Positions 34,001-42,451 of a DNA stretch of 64,000 nucleotides are shown in pieces. A program made the position numbers and the translations under genes. How positions within the stretch are numbered: position 1 is the stretch's first letter; each line of letters begins with the position of its first letter. The stretch lies in NCBI GenBank assembly GCA_040902225.1, contig JBBDXT010000004.1:54060-118059 (forward strand). Reading direction: 5' to 3'. The notes below the pieces were generated by a model. It had not been told where the DNA came from and did not search any database. It saw nothing but the letters and a program-made list of their open reading frames with translations. Source of the stretch: Chloroflexota bacterium. GTDB lineage: Bacteria > Chloroflexota > Limnocylindria > QHBO01.

Positions 34001-35499
34001 GGCAGCCGCCGCTGGACGGACTGCTGCTGCGCTGGGCCCGGACACACGCCCCGTTCATGGCCGGCGCCCCGGCCGGGCGCTGGGGAGTCGCCACGGAGCG
34101 CGTCGGCGAGCGGTTGCGGGTCCTGGTCGAGTCCGGCGCGCTGGTGGAGGGATCGTTCCGCCCCGGCGAGTCGGAGCATGAGTTCGCCGATCCCGAGGTG
34201 ATGCGCGCCCTGCGCCGGCGCTCGCTGGCGCGGCTGCGTCGCGAGGTCGAGCCGGTGCCGGTCGAGGCACTCGCCCGCTTCCTGCCCGCCTGGCATGGAA
34301 TCGGCAGCCGAGCGTCGGGCGCCTCGCGTCTGCTCGAGGTCATCACCCAGCTGGAGGGCTATCCAATCCCGGCCTCGATCCTCGAGCGCGATGTGCTCGC
34401 GTCACGCGTGGCCGGCTACGCGCCGCGACTCCTCGATGAGCTCGGCGCGGCGGGGGAGGTCGTCTGGATCGGGCGTGGGCCGATCGGCCGCGACGACGGC
34501 CGCCTGGCGCTCTTCCGCCGGGAGCGGGCCGAACTGCTCGCATCGGCTGGGGCGTTCGAGCCCGGCGACCGACCGAGCGGCCCGCTGCACGACGCCATCC
34601 GGCAGCAGCTCGAGCGTCGCGGGGCGACCTTCTTCGGCCCGCTTCGGGTGAACGTCCGGGACGCCCGCACCGACGATGAGCTGCTGGACGCGCTGTGGGA
34701 CCTGGTCTGGTCGGGTGAGGTCACGAATGACACGCTGGCGCCGCTCCGCGCGCTGTCGCTGCCGCGCTCGCGCTCACGCACGAAGCGACCGGGGCGCCCC
34801 GGCGGCACCGGGCCGCCGCGCGCCGCCGGCCGCTGGTCGCTGGTGGCCGACCTGGTCGGCGAGGGCCGCTCTCCCACCGAGCGCAGCCATGCCCAGGCGC
34901 TCGCTCTCCTCGAGCGACACGGCGTGGTCACCCGGGAGGCAGTGCTTGCCGAGGGGCTCGCCGGTGGCTTTGCCTCCGTCTATCCCGTCCTCAAGGCGAT
35001 GGAGGAGGCCGGGCGGGCCCGGCGCGGGTACTTCGTGGCGGGCCTTGGCGCGGCGCAGTTCGCGATGCCGGGAGCGGTCGATCGCCTGCGCGCGGCGCGG
35101 GACACGGACGCGGAGGGCGGTCCGGAGATCCTGATCCTGGCGGCCGCTGACCCGGCCCAGCCATACGGCGCCTCGCTGCCGTGGCCGCGCGACGCCGAGT
35201 CCGAGCGCCTGTCGTTGGCGCGGGCTCCGGGTGCCTACGTCGTGACCGCGGACGGCGTCCCCGCCCTGTATGTCGAGCGCGGTGGGCGCGGTCTGGTAAC
35301 GCTGCCCGCCGTGAGGGAGGAGGAGATAGCGTCGCTCGCGCTGGCAGCGCTGCCACGGCTGCTCGCCCCATCCGGTCCGCTGAAGGAATTGCGCCTCGAG
35401 CGAGTGGACCGGGCGCCGCCTGGGGAATCGGTGCTGGCCGGTGCGCTGCGCGGCCTGGGGTTCCGACCTTCGTATCGGTCCTGGCTGCTGCGGCCCTGA
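31066..35499 (+). CDS. lhr: Lhr family ATP-dependent helicase
   Basis: A 1477-residue superfamily 2 helicase of the large Lhr type, the usual full length. Motif I is HAPTGSGKT (about residues 47-55), motif II DEVH (VIVDEVHAMAG), motif III LSATQRP, and motif VI QRIGRAGHQ. These are followed by a winged helix, the Lhr core beta-sheet domain and a C-terminal region of about 600 residues. Lhr unwinds RNA:DNA hybrids and branched DNA and is linked to DNA damage tolerance. GTG at 31066 follows TAGACT by nine bases. Transcribed alone. Confidence 0.95.
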   Translation: MSGTDPLAPFSAPTRAWFAEAFAEPTRAQVLGWAAVSAGRHTLLHAPTGSGKTLAAFLWCLDRLFTDAARRPRERRLRVLYVSPLKALTYDVERNLRAPLAGIRRTAERLGTELPEVRVASRTGDTPAEARRQLVRDPPEILVTTPESLYLLLTSQAREALRGVEYVIVDEVHAMAGTKRGAHLAISLERLCALTDAEPQRIGLSATQRPLSAIAAFLGGTGRVVEVADAGAGKTLELEVIVPVEDLSHLADGAAEDDAPEKRHSIWPSIYPALLELIRAHRSTLVFVNSRRLAERMSSRLNELAGEELVLAHHGSIAREQRLRIEEELKAGRLPALVATSSLELGIDMGAIDLVVQIEAPPSVAAGLQRIGRAGHQVGEPSIGKIFPNHRSGLLEAAVVVRRMLDGAIEETRIPRNPLDVLAQQIVAICSVDPWTVDALHGLLIRAEPFRDLSRQQLEGVLDMLSGRYPSDEFAELKPRVVWDRGADTIQSRNDARVVAVVSGGTIPDRGLFGVFLAGEEGGKGHRVGELDEEMVYESRVGEVFLLGASSWRIDEIRADRVIVTPAPGQPGKMPFWHGDALGRPVELGRAIGAFVREMDGLEPAVAEARLRDDHFLDERAARNLLAYLAEQREATGTLPSDQVVVVERFRDELGDWRVCLLSPFGGRVHAPWAMAIEARLAEQGQLVQTIWTDDGIALRLPEATEPPPEDLFLLDPDEIERLVTDALGGTALFASRFRENAARALLLPRRRPGQRTPLWMQRQRSSDLLAVASRYGSFPIILETYREVLRDVFDLPALGDVLRGIRARQMRVVSVETSSASPFASGLLFNWVAAYMYEGDAPLAERRAQALALDPELLAELLGEEELRELLDPAATADLELELQGLVGGRRVRTLDGIHDLLRRVGDLRSDEVAARTDLPDPLAALAALEADRRIVRLRLGGEPRWIGIEDVARYRDAVGASPPAGVAETWLEATGDGQPPLDGLLLRWARTHAPFMAGAPAGRWGVATERVGERLRVLVESGALVEGSFRPGESEHEFADPEVMRALRRRSLARLRREVEPVPVEALARFLPAWHGIGSRASGASRLLEVITQLEGYPIPASILERDVLASRVAGYAPRLLDELGAAGEVVWIGRGPIGRDDGRLALFRRERAELLASAGAFEPGDRPSGPLHDAIRQQLERRGATFFGPLRVNVRDARTDDELLDALWDLVWSGEVTNDTLAPLRALSLPRSRSRTKRPGRPGGTGPPRAAGRWSLVADLVGEGRSPTERSHAQALALLERHGVVTREAVLAEGLAGGFASVYPVLKAMEEAGRARRGYFVAGLGAAQFAMPGAVDRLRAARDTDAEGGPEILILAAADPAQPYGASLPWPRDAESERLSLARAPGAYVVTADGVPALYVERGGRGLVTLPAVREEEIASLALAALPRLLAPSGPLKELRLERVDRAPPGESVLAGALRGLGFRPSYRSWLLRP

Positions 35500-35679
35500 G
35501 TGCACCGGCGGGGGAGAATCCAAAGAGGGCGTGAAAAATGTCCCGGAGGAACCTCACCCCGACCCCTTGATGCAATCTCGGGACCGTGGTCCGGCTCCTC
35601 CGGAACAAAAAGAACTGTAGGGGCTGCCGCCAACCCTGCCTAGGGGACTTCTCCACGACTTTTCAGCCGGGCGACGGAG

Positions 35680-35699
35680 TTATCCACGCCTCATCCACA
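35680..35699 (+). other. Two DnaA-box-like 9-mers
   Basis: TTATCCACG (35680-35688) and TCATCCACA (35691-35699) each differ by one base from the DnaA box TTATCCACA. They lie in the 209-base convergent gap between lhr and ecfT, which otherwise holds a small dyad (ggaccgtggtcc) and no ORF I trust. Two sites are too few to call an origin. Confidence 0.35.
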
Positions 35700-35708
35700 G
35701 CACCACGG

Positions 35709-36554
35709 CTACCCGCCCACCAGGAACGGCAGCAGGTAGTGCGGCGAGCGACCGCTGAAATTCAGGAAGGTGGCGGCGGCAACGAAGGCCACGAACAGGC
35801 CGATGACGGCCCAGTCTGATCGACCGTAGCGCAGTTCGCGCAGCCATGTGCGGCGCTGCACGCCAAAGGCGCGCAGATCCATGGCATCGATCGTGTCCTC
35901 CGCTCCGGCGATCGAGCCCACCGTGACGGGGACGAGGATCGGTGCGGCGCGGCGCAGCCTGCTGATGAGCCCGCCCTTGCGAGCGGTGGGGTCATACCCA
36001 CGAACACGTTGCGCGTCAATTGTCTCGACGACCTCCGCCGCCAGGGTTGGAATGAACCGGATGGTCAGGTCGACCATCACCGCGATCCGATCGCCGATGC
36101 CCAGGCGTCGGAGGGCGACTCCCATATCGCCGGGCGCGACGGCGTAGGCCACCGGAAACCCCACCGCCGCGAATGCGAGGTAGCGAACCAGCTGGCTGGC
36201 GCCCAGGCTGATCCCCTCTGCGGTCAGTTCGGCTCCGAACGGCGGGATCGTCAGGATCACGTGGGTCGAGGCGCCCGCGAAGGTGCCGGATTGTCCACCG
36301 GTGATCAATGCGTTGACGAGGGCGAAGACCGCGATCACCACGATCAGGTACGTCCACTGCAGGCGGACCGAGCGCCACGGGATGCCGGCGGTGGCGTAGT
36401 AGCCAAGGGCCAGGATCAGCACGACACCCAATTGGCGCACATCTCGCAGCTGGATGGCCCCGAACACCACGAGGAGCGGTGCGAGGATCAAAACGCGAGG
36501 GTCCCGGCGTGAAAGCCAGGACCCTCGCCCGAGATAGGGGAACGCAGCCCGCAT
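35709..36554 (-). CDS. ecfT: ECF transporter transmembrane T component
   Basis: A 281-residue membrane protein with about six hydrophobic segments and two coupling helices carrying the Ala-Arg-Gly-type signatures (AQRVRGYD and MDLRAFG), which contact the two ATPase units of energy-coupling factor transporters. It follows the S component by 23 bases and is last in the operon SAM hydrolase, EcfAA', EcfS, EcfT. Confidence 0.85.
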   Translation of the reverse strand: MRAAFPYLGRGSWLSRRDPRVLILAPLLVVFGAIQLRDVRQLGVVLILALGYYATAGIPWRSVRLQWTYLIVVIAVFALVNALITGGQSGTFAGASTHVILTIPPFGAELTAEGISLGASQLVRYLAFAAVGFPVAYAVAPGDMGVALRRLGIGDRIAVMVDLTIRFIPTLAAEVVETIDAQRVRGYDPTARKGGLISRLRRAAPILVPVTVGSIAGAEDTIDAMDLRAFGVQRRTWLRELRYGRSDWAVIGLFVAFVAAATFLNFSGRSPHYLLPFLVGG

Positions 36555-36577
36555 CGTTCAGCTGGCTGCAGTCATGG

Positions 36578-37156
36578 TCAGCGTCCGAGCTGCTCGCGAA
36601 GCGGCTCCCACGCATACACCAGGATCGGCGTCACGACGGCCGCAGCAATCGAGTTGCCGATCACGGTTGGGATGTACTCGGTGGTGAGGATCGTGTTGAA
36701 ACCCAGCTCGGGCTGGATGATCAGCTCGATCCAGATGAAGAGGAACCCGATGACCGTGCCGACCACCCCAGCAACCGCTGAGGTCACCGCCCTGCTGTTC
36801 AGGGTCGTCATGCGGCTGGCCATCCAGAACGGGAAGAGGCCCGCTACCAGTCCGGCAAGCCCGCCGGCCACGCTCCACCACCACGAGCCAAACGCGCTCC
36901 CGTAGGCCAGCTGATCTCCCAGGGTGTTCCCGACGAAGCCCACCAGAAAGCCTGCAAGTGGGCCGAAGGCGAAGCCGAAGAACGTGACCAGGCCGAACTG
37001 CGGGCGAATGTTGACGTTCTGGGTTCCAGGGATCTGGATGGCAAATGTCGCCCAGTTGAGAACCGCGTACAGCGCAGCGCCGATCGCCGAGTAGACGATC
37101 ACACGCGTGGTCAGTGACCAGGCCCCATCGGGCTTTTCCATGCTCATGGTTGTCAT
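36578..37156 (-). CDS. ECF transporter substrate-binding S component
   Basis: A 192-residue membrane protein with six hydrophobic segments in the pattern of ECF S components. Identifiable features are RVIVYSAIGAALYAVLNWAT, the NVNIRPQFGLVTFFG loop and GPLAGFLVGFVGNTLGDQL. It is closest in appearance to the general S-component family that includes riboflavin-type transporters (PF07155-like), but the ligand is not deducible. The neighbouring SAM hydrolase suggests a nucleoside-, methionine- or cofactor-related substrate. Confidence 0.8.
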   Translation of the reverse strand: MTTMSMEKPDGAWSLTTRVIVYSAIGAALYAVLNWATFAIQIPGTQNVNIRPQFGLVTFFGFAFGPLAGFLVGFVGNTLGDQLAYGSAFGSWWWSVAGGLAGLVAGLFPFWMASRMTTLNSRAVTSAVAGVVGTVIGFLFIWIELIIQPELGFNTILTTEYIPTVIGNSIAAAVVTPILVYAWEPLREQLGR

Positions 37157-37188
37157 AGGTCTCCTCTGCCTCCCTCGTGGTCAGGCGC

Positions 37189-38862
37189 TCAACCGAGCGC
37201 CTGACCGATCTCCCCCGCCTCCCTCTTTGACCTGGCCACGATCCAGCCTGCAAGCTCTTCGGCGGCCAGGAATGACCCGGTCCTGCTGCCCCACTCCGTG
37301 TTCGCCTCCATCAGCGATGTGTAGCGGAGATTGCATGCGGTCCAGCGATCGCGGTCCGCGATCACCTCCAGTGGCGGCCCGTCGGCGACGATTCGACCGT
37401 CGCGCATCAGCAGGATTCGATCGGCGTGGGCCAGTGCCAGGTCTGCATCATGCGTCACGAAATAGACGCTTTCGAGTCCCTCGATCCTCTCAACCTCCTT
37501 CATGAACCCCGTTGCGCTCCGATGGTCCTGCCCCGAGGACGGCTCGTCAAGCACCAGCGTGCGTGGCTCAATGGCCAGCGCTACCGCGATCGCCAGGCGC
37601 TTCTGCTGCCCGAACGACAGGGTAAGCGGTGGCCGCGACTGGATATCCGGCTCGTCTGCCAGGTTGACGCGTGTCAGGGCATCGGTCACCAACGAGTCAA
37701 AGCGGGCAGGGTCCCTTGCCAGGTTGATCGGTCCGAACAGGATCTCGTCGCGAACGGTGCGAGCAAAGAGCATCTGGGATGGATTCTGGAACACGTAGCC
37801 GAACGTGCCCGCCAGGTCGGCGACGCTGCGGCCGGCGGTCGGCTCCCCGTCCACGACGATCTCGCCATGCATCGTCTGGATGAGGCCGATGGCGGCCTTG
37901 AACAGCGTCGTCTTGCCGGATCCATTTGGTCCGAGCACGGCGACCGTCTCCCGCTTGCCGAGCGACGCGCTGACCTCGTGGAGGACCTGCCTGCCGTCGT
38001 AGCCGGCGTCAACCGCTGACCACTCCAGTCGTGCGGGTCCGGCGTCCATACCCTTGGCCACGGCTCGCGACGCAGCCGCCGCCCGATGCTGCTGCCCAAT
38101 CGCACGCTCGAGCACGATGGCGAAGGGAAGCTTCACGCTCGCAGGATCGGCCATGGCCAGAAAGCCCTCCACCCCGCCGAGGTAGTGCGGCGATCCATCC
38201 TCGAGGTAGAGCACGCGATCCGGCAGGGCGTCGAGGACGTCCTCGACCCGGTGTTCGACGATCACGACGGCCGTGCCGTTGTCAGCCAGCCGTCGCACCA
38301 GCGCCAGGAGGCGGTGCGCAGCAGCCGGATCGAGGTTGGCCAGCGGCTCGTCGAGGACCAGCAGGCGCGGCTGCAGCATGAGCGCGCCGGCGATCGCCAG
38401 CTGCTGGCTCTCCCCACCCGACAGCTCGTCGGTGGTCCGTGAGGTGAGATGGTCGATGCCGCTCGCCGCCGCGAGCTCCACCAGGCGCCGACGAATCTCT
38501 GCCCTGGGGACTCCCAGGTTTTCCGGACCGAAGGCCAGCTCGCCCTCAACCGTGGATGCCACGAGCTGCTTGCGCGGATCCTGGAGAACCGTGCCCACCA
38601 GCAGGGCGAGGTCGCGGAGTCGGAGGTCAGCTGTGGCCCGGCCGTCGATTGCCACGCGACCTGAGAGCTCGCCTCGGTACGCGTGCGGGATCAGGCCGTT
38701 GATGGCGCGAATCAGGGTGGACTTGCCGCAGCCGGAGGGTCCAGCCACCAGGAGCACTTCACCTGCCTGGACGGTGAACGAGAGGTCCCGAATCGCCGGC
38801 TCGGTGGCGCGTCGATAGCGAAAGGTGAGGGATTCGACCTCGAGCAGCGGGCCGTCGGCCAT
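37189..38862 (-). CDS. ecfA: Fused ECF transporter ATPase (EcfA-EcfA')
   Basis: A 557-residue protein with two complete ABC domains in one chain. Domain 1 (residues about 1-250) has GPSGCGKST, LSGGESQQ and LVLDEPLANLDP. Domain 2 (about 285-520) has GPNGSGKTT, LSFGQQKR and LVLDEPSSGQD. In most ECF systems these are separate subunits, and the fusion fixes their stoichiometry. It energises the S and T components encoded downstream. ATG at 38862 is four bases after the SAM hydrolase stop; the longer frame is antisense. Confidence 0.9.
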   Translation of the reverse strand: MADGPLLEVESLTFRYRRATEPAIRDLSFTVQAGEVLLVAGPSGCGKSTLIRAINGLIPHAYRGELSGRVAIDGRATADLRLRDLALLVGTVLQDPRKQLVASTVEGELAFGPENLGVPRAEIRRRLVELAAASGIDHLTSRTTDELSGGESQQLAIAGALMLQPRLLVLDEPLANLDPAAAHRLLALVRRLADNGTAVVIVEHRVEDVLDALPDRVLYLEDGSPHYLGGVEGFLAMADPASVKLPFAIVLERAIGQQHRAAAASRAVAKGMDAGPARLEWSAVDAGYDGRQVLHEVSASLGKRETVAVLGPNGSGKTTLFKAAIGLIQTMHGEIVVDGEPTAGRSVADLAGTFGYVFQNPSQMLFARTVRDEILFGPINLARDPARFDSLVTDALTRVNLADEPDIQSRPPLTLSFGQQKRLAIAVALAIEPRTLVLDEPSSGQDHRSATGFMKEVERIEGLESVYFVTHDADLALAHADRILLMRDGRIVADGPPLEVIADRDRWTACNLRYTSLMEANTEWGSRTGSFLAAEELAGWIVARSKREAGEIGQALG

Positions 38863-38866
38863 CGGC

Positions 38867-39706
38867 TCAGGCAGGCTCGAGTCGCACGGGGGTGTCGAGA
38901 TCGAGACCAAGCTGCTCGGCGGCCGATCCGAGGTTGACGGCCAGTGCCGGCCCGGCGTAGTCGGCATCCTCGAAGAGGAGTGGCGAGCCGACCGCGACGT
39001 CCGCGAAGGTCGCCACCCACGGCACCTTCACGCGTGCCGCATGGTGCGCGCGGCGCGCCGGAAGGACGAGGTCGAACCAGCGGCCGCGTTCCATCTCGCC
39101 GAAGGCGGTGACCAGGTCCGAGGTCTCGCCCGCGAGACGACAGTTGCCGAATGCGTCGATGAGCAGGACCGACGTGTCGAGTCCGCCGTCGCGGGGCGTG
39201 GCTATCGGCAACTCGAGCTGTGTAATGTCGGTCGGGTCGAGCGTGGGGCCGACCGTTTCGAATGGCGTGCCACCGGCGAGGTGTGCCGCAACCGGCGCGA
39301 AGATGTCGCGCCCGTGGAAGGTATGCGACACACTCGGCAGCCAGAGTGCGCGGTTCTCGAGGGCTCGCGCCGCCACGATGCCACCCAGGGCATGAGCAGC
39401 CGGCACCAGCAGCCCGTTGTCAGGCCCTACCAGGTAGTCGCCGCGACCCACCTGCAGGGCAATCGGCCGACGGGCCGTGCCGACCCCCGGGTCGACGACG
39501 GCCACGTGGACGCCGATCGGGAAGTACGGGACGCTGCGCGCCAGCAGGAACGCCCCGTCCCGCAACGCGAAATGGCGGATTGCGTGGGTCACGTCGACCA
39601 ATCGCGCGTCGGGGGCGATGTCAAGCATCACGCCACGGCACACCGCTGGCGCGCTCGAGCCGACACCGAAGTCGGTCATGAACGAGATGAACGGTCGGTC
39701 GGTCAT
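38867..39706 (-). CDS. S-adenosyl-L-methionine hydrolase (adenosine-forming), DUF62
   Basis: A 279-residue DUF62 protein (SAM hydroxide adenosyltransferase), which splits SAM with water or hydroxide into adenosine and methionine. Family motifs are ISFMTDFGVGS, VVDPGVGTARRP (catalytic Asp and Arg), GPDNGLLVPA and FHGRDIFAPVAAHLA (catalytic His). TAGCAT seven bases before ATG 39706 suggests that the ECF operon begins here, 29 bases after the beta-CASP gene. Context implies a link between SAM breakdown and an imported or salvaged compound. Confidence 0.85.
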   Translation of the reverse strand: MTDRPFISFMTDFGVGSSAPAVCRGVMLDIAPDARLVDVTHAIRHFALRDGAFLLARSVPYFPIGVHVAVVDPGVGTARRPIALQVGRGDYLVGPDNGLLVPAAHALGGIVAARALENRALWLPSVSHTFHGRDIFAPVAAHLAGGTPFETVGPTLDPTDITQLELPIATPRDGGLDTSVLLIDAFGNCRLAGETSDLVTAFGEMERGRWFDLVLPARRAHHAARVKVPWVATFADVAVGSPLLFEDADYAGPALAVNLGSAAEQLGLDLDTPVRLEPA

Positions 39707-39735
39707 GGGCGGCATGCTAGCCAACCCCGGCGCGC

Positions 39736-41256
39736 TCAGCGCAGCTGGACTGTCTCCAGGTAGGCCGGCAGATGAGCCTCCAGCCCCAAGGAACGGATCC
39801 GTGTGGCAAAGGCCTCGGCCGCATCGGGGTCGCCATGGGTGACGAACACTCGCTTCGGCTTGCCGTCGCCGCCATTGGCGCCGCCCGCCTTCGCGAAATT
39901 GCCGAGCCAGTCGTCGAGCTCGTGCTTATCGGCGTGCGCGGAAAAGCCCGAGATCACGCGCACCCGGCACTTGATCTCATACGCCACACCGTCGATCTTG
40001 GCCGCCTTGGCGCCCGATTGGATGTGACGTCCGAGCGTCCCCTCGCCCTGGTAGCCGATGAACAGCAGCGTGCAGGCGGGGTCCGGCAGGAAGTCCTTGA
40101 GGTGATGCATGATCCGCCCGCCGGTGAGCATCCCGGAGCTGGCGACGATCATCAGCGGCCGCGGCTGGGTCCTGATCCCCTTCGACTCGTCAACCTCGTT
40201 GGTGTAGGTCTCGCCGGGATAGGCGAGCGGGGATTCCCCGGAGCGCAGCAGGACGGCGGTCTCCTCGTCGTAATCCTCCGGGTGACGGAGATACACGTCG
40301 CTGGCGCGGCTTGCCATGGGGGAGTCGAGGTAGAGCGGCAGGCGCGGAATGCGCTGGTTGCGATGGAGCTCGTCGAGCACCCAGACCAGTTCCTGCGTGC
40401 GCCCAATCGCGAAGCTGGGGACCAGCAGCACCCCGCGATCGGTGGCGACCTCGTTGATCGCCGTCGCCAGCTCTTCGATGGCCTGCTCGTGCGGCGCGTG
40501 CTCGCGGTTGCCGTAGGTCGACTCGACCAGCACGAAGTCGCCGTGGCTGATTGGCGTCGGGTCGCGCAGGATCGGCGTCTCGTCGCGCCCGAGGTCGCCG
40601 GAGAAGACGATCGTGGTTTCGGCCGCCCCCTCGCTGATCCGCAGCTCGATGATCGACGAGCCGAGGATGTGACCTGCATCACGAAAGATGGCCGTGACAC
40701 CGTCGAGCACCTCCACCCGGGTGTCATAGCCAACCGGCCTGAACTGGGTCGCGGTCTGCTCGACGTCGGCCATCGAATAGAGGGCGACGCGCGTCATCGT
40801 TGTCCCCTCGGCGGGCGCCGCTCGCAGCCTGGCGGGCATCTCGGCGTTGTTCTCGACCGCGGCCACCTCACTGGCCAAGTCGGCATCGTGCGTGGCCGCC
40901 TGGTCCGGGTGCTTCCTGCGCCAGCGCGATTCGGCCTCTTCCTGGAGCTTGGCGGCGTCGCGCAGGACGATCTCGGCGAGGTCGGCGGTGCCCGAGGTGG
41001 CGTAGATCGGTCCGCGGAAGCCCGCCTTGACCAGGGCCGGGATGCGGCCGCAATGGTCGAAATGGGCGTGGGTCAAGAGCACGGCATCGAGGGCCGCGGG
41101 CTCAAAGGCGAACGGCAACCGATTGCGGCTGACCTCATCCGGCGAGCCCTGGAACATGCCGCAGTCGACGACGATGCGGCGATCACCTGCGGTGACCAGG
41201 AACTGAGAGCCGGTGACCGTTCCCACGGCACCGAGGAACTGCAGGGTGATGCCCAT
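39736..41256 (-). CDS. MBL-fold beta-CASP ribonuclease
   Basis: A 506-residue metallo-beta-lactamase/beta-CASP nuclease. The zinc motif is THAHFDHCGRIP, the beta-CASP insert carries VESTYGNREH and LLVPSFAIGRTQELVWVL, and the final block holds SSGMLTGGRIMHHLKDFL and SGFSAHADKHELDDWL. It resembles bacterial CPSF/YSH1-type RNA exonucleases, without a KH domain. It probably takes part in RNA processing or decay. ATG at 41256 follows TACTCT by six bases, and it is divergent from ligC across a 57-base gap. Confidence 0.9.
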   Translation of the reverse strand: MGITLQFLGAVGTVTGSQFLVTAGDRRIVVDCGMFQGSPDEVSRNRLPFAFEPAALDAVLLTHAHFDHCGRIPALVKAGFRGPIYATSGTADLAEIVLRDAAKLQEEAESRWRRKHPDQAATHDADLASEVAAVENNAEMPARLRAAPAEGTTMTRVALYSMADVEQTATQFRPVGYDTRVEVLDGVTAIFRDAGHILGSSIIELRISEGAAETTIVFSGDLGRDETPILRDPTPISHGDFVLVESTYGNREHAPHEQAIEELATAINEVATDRGVLLVPSFAIGRTQELVWVLDELHRNQRIPRLPLYLDSPMASRASDVYLRHPEDYDEETAVLLRSGESPLAYPGETYTNEVDESKGIRTQPRPLMIVASSGMLTGGRIMHHLKDFLPDPACTLLFIGYQGEGTLGRHIQSGAKAAKIDGVAYEIKCRVRVISGFSAHADKHELDDWLGNFAKAGGANGGDGKPKRVFVTHGDPDAAEAFATRIRSLGLEAHLPAYLETVQLR

Positions 41257-41313
41257 CGGCGGAGAGTATGCGGGACCGACCATGCCCGGCACATGGCGCT
41301 ACGATCCGCGCGC

Positions 41314-42399
41314 ATGTCGTTTCCATTTCCACCACCGATCGAGCCGATGCTGGCCAAGCCCACCCCGGAGCTCCCGGTCGGCGAGGGCTGGCGCTACGAG
41401 CCGAAGTGGGACGGCTTCCGGGCGCTCGTCTTTCGAGATGGTCCAGAGCTATACCTCCAGTCGCGGGAGCTGAAGCCACTGGACCGATACTTCCCGGAGC
41501 TCCTCGAGCCCCTTCGCGCGGTGGGTGGTCCCGAGGCTCGCTTCGTGCTCGACGGAGAGATCGTCATCGCCCGCGACGGCGGGCTGGAGTTCGAGTCGCT
41601 GCTGCTGCGCATCCATCCCGCGGCATCCCGCGTCGCGATGCTGGCGGCCGAGATGCCCGCCTCGTACGTCGCCTTCGACTGCCTGGCCGAAGGGACCGAT
41701 GACCTGCGTGAGGCACCGCTTGACGAACGCCGCGGCCGGCTGGAGAGGCTGCTGGCCGACCCGCCGGCATCGGTCCTGCTCACGCCGGCGACCAGCGATC
41801 CGGTGGTGGCGCGCCACTGGTTCGACGTCTTCGAGGGGGCCGGGCTGGATGGCGTGATCGCCAAGCGCGCCGATCTGCGGTACCTGCCCGGCAAGCGTGA
41901 GATGGCCAAGATCAAGCACCTCCGCACCGCCGACTGCGTGGTGGCCGGCTTCCGCTGGCACAGGAAGGGGCCCGGCACGATGGTCGGCTCGCTGCTGCTG
42001 GGCCTCTGGAACGATGCCGGCCAGCTGCAGCACGTCGGCGTCACCTCATCGTTCACCGAGGTGAAGCGCCGCGAGCTGGTTGCCTTCCTGGAGCCATACC
42101 GGGTGGACGCCCTTGACGGCCATCCCTGGCGTGAGTGGAAGGAATGGGAGGCCGCGGCCGAGGGGAATCGCATGCCGGGAGCAACGTCGCGCTGGAACCG
42201 CGGCAAGGACCTTTCGTGGGAGCCGCTGCGCCCGGAGCTGGTGTGCGAGGTCGCGTTCGACCACCTGCAGGGCGACCGCTTCCGGCACGGGACGACCTTC
42301 AAGCGCTGGCGGCCGGATAAGCCTCCTGCGGAGTGCCGCTATGACCAGCTCGAGGAGACGCCACCCGCCCTGCTGGCCGACCTGTTCGGCGGCCGATGA
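41314..42399 (+). CDS. ligC: ATP-dependent DNA ligase, LigC type
   Basis: A 361-residue ATP-dependent ligase. The nucleotidyl-lysine motif is EPKWDGFRAL (Lys adenylated), followed by VLDGEIVI, DGVIAKRADLRYLPGKREMAKIKH and an OB-fold ending in FKRWRPDKPP. Mycobacterial LigC acts as a backup or short-gap repair ligase. ATG at 41314 lies eight bases after TACGAT. Other repair genes in the window (Lhr, LigD-type polymerase) are on separate transcripts. Confidence 0.9.
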   Translation: MSFPFPPPIEPMLAKPTPELPVGEGWRYEPKWDGFRALVFRDGPELYLQSRELKPLDRYFPELLEPLRAVGGPEARFVLDGEIVIARDGGLEFESLLLRIHPAASRVAMLAAEMPASYVAFDCLAEGTDDLREAPLDERRGRLERLLADPPASVLLTPATSDPVVARHWFDVFEGAGLDGVIAKRADLRYLPGKREMAKIKHLRTADCVVAGFRWHRKGPGTMVGSLLLGLWNDAGQLQHVGVTSSFTEVKRRELVAFLEPYRVDALDGHPWREWKEWEAAAEGNRMPGATSRWNRGKDLSWEPLRPELVCEVAFDHLQGDRFRHGTTFKRWRPDKPPAECRYDQLEETPPALLADLFGGR

Positions 42400-42451
42400 C
42401 CGGGTACACTCCACGCCGCCTCGATCGTCCAGACAAGGAGACCCTGCGCCC

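Noticed and set aside
32425-34296. 623-codon minus-strand ORF inside lhr
   Set aside because: Antisense to a well-conserved helicase; composition rich in Gly, Arg, Gln and His without domains, as expected of a GC-frame shadow.
35500-35708. Replication origin in the lhr-ecfT gap
   Set aside because: Only two imperfect DnaA boxes, convergent gene context, and no dnaA/dnaN nearby.
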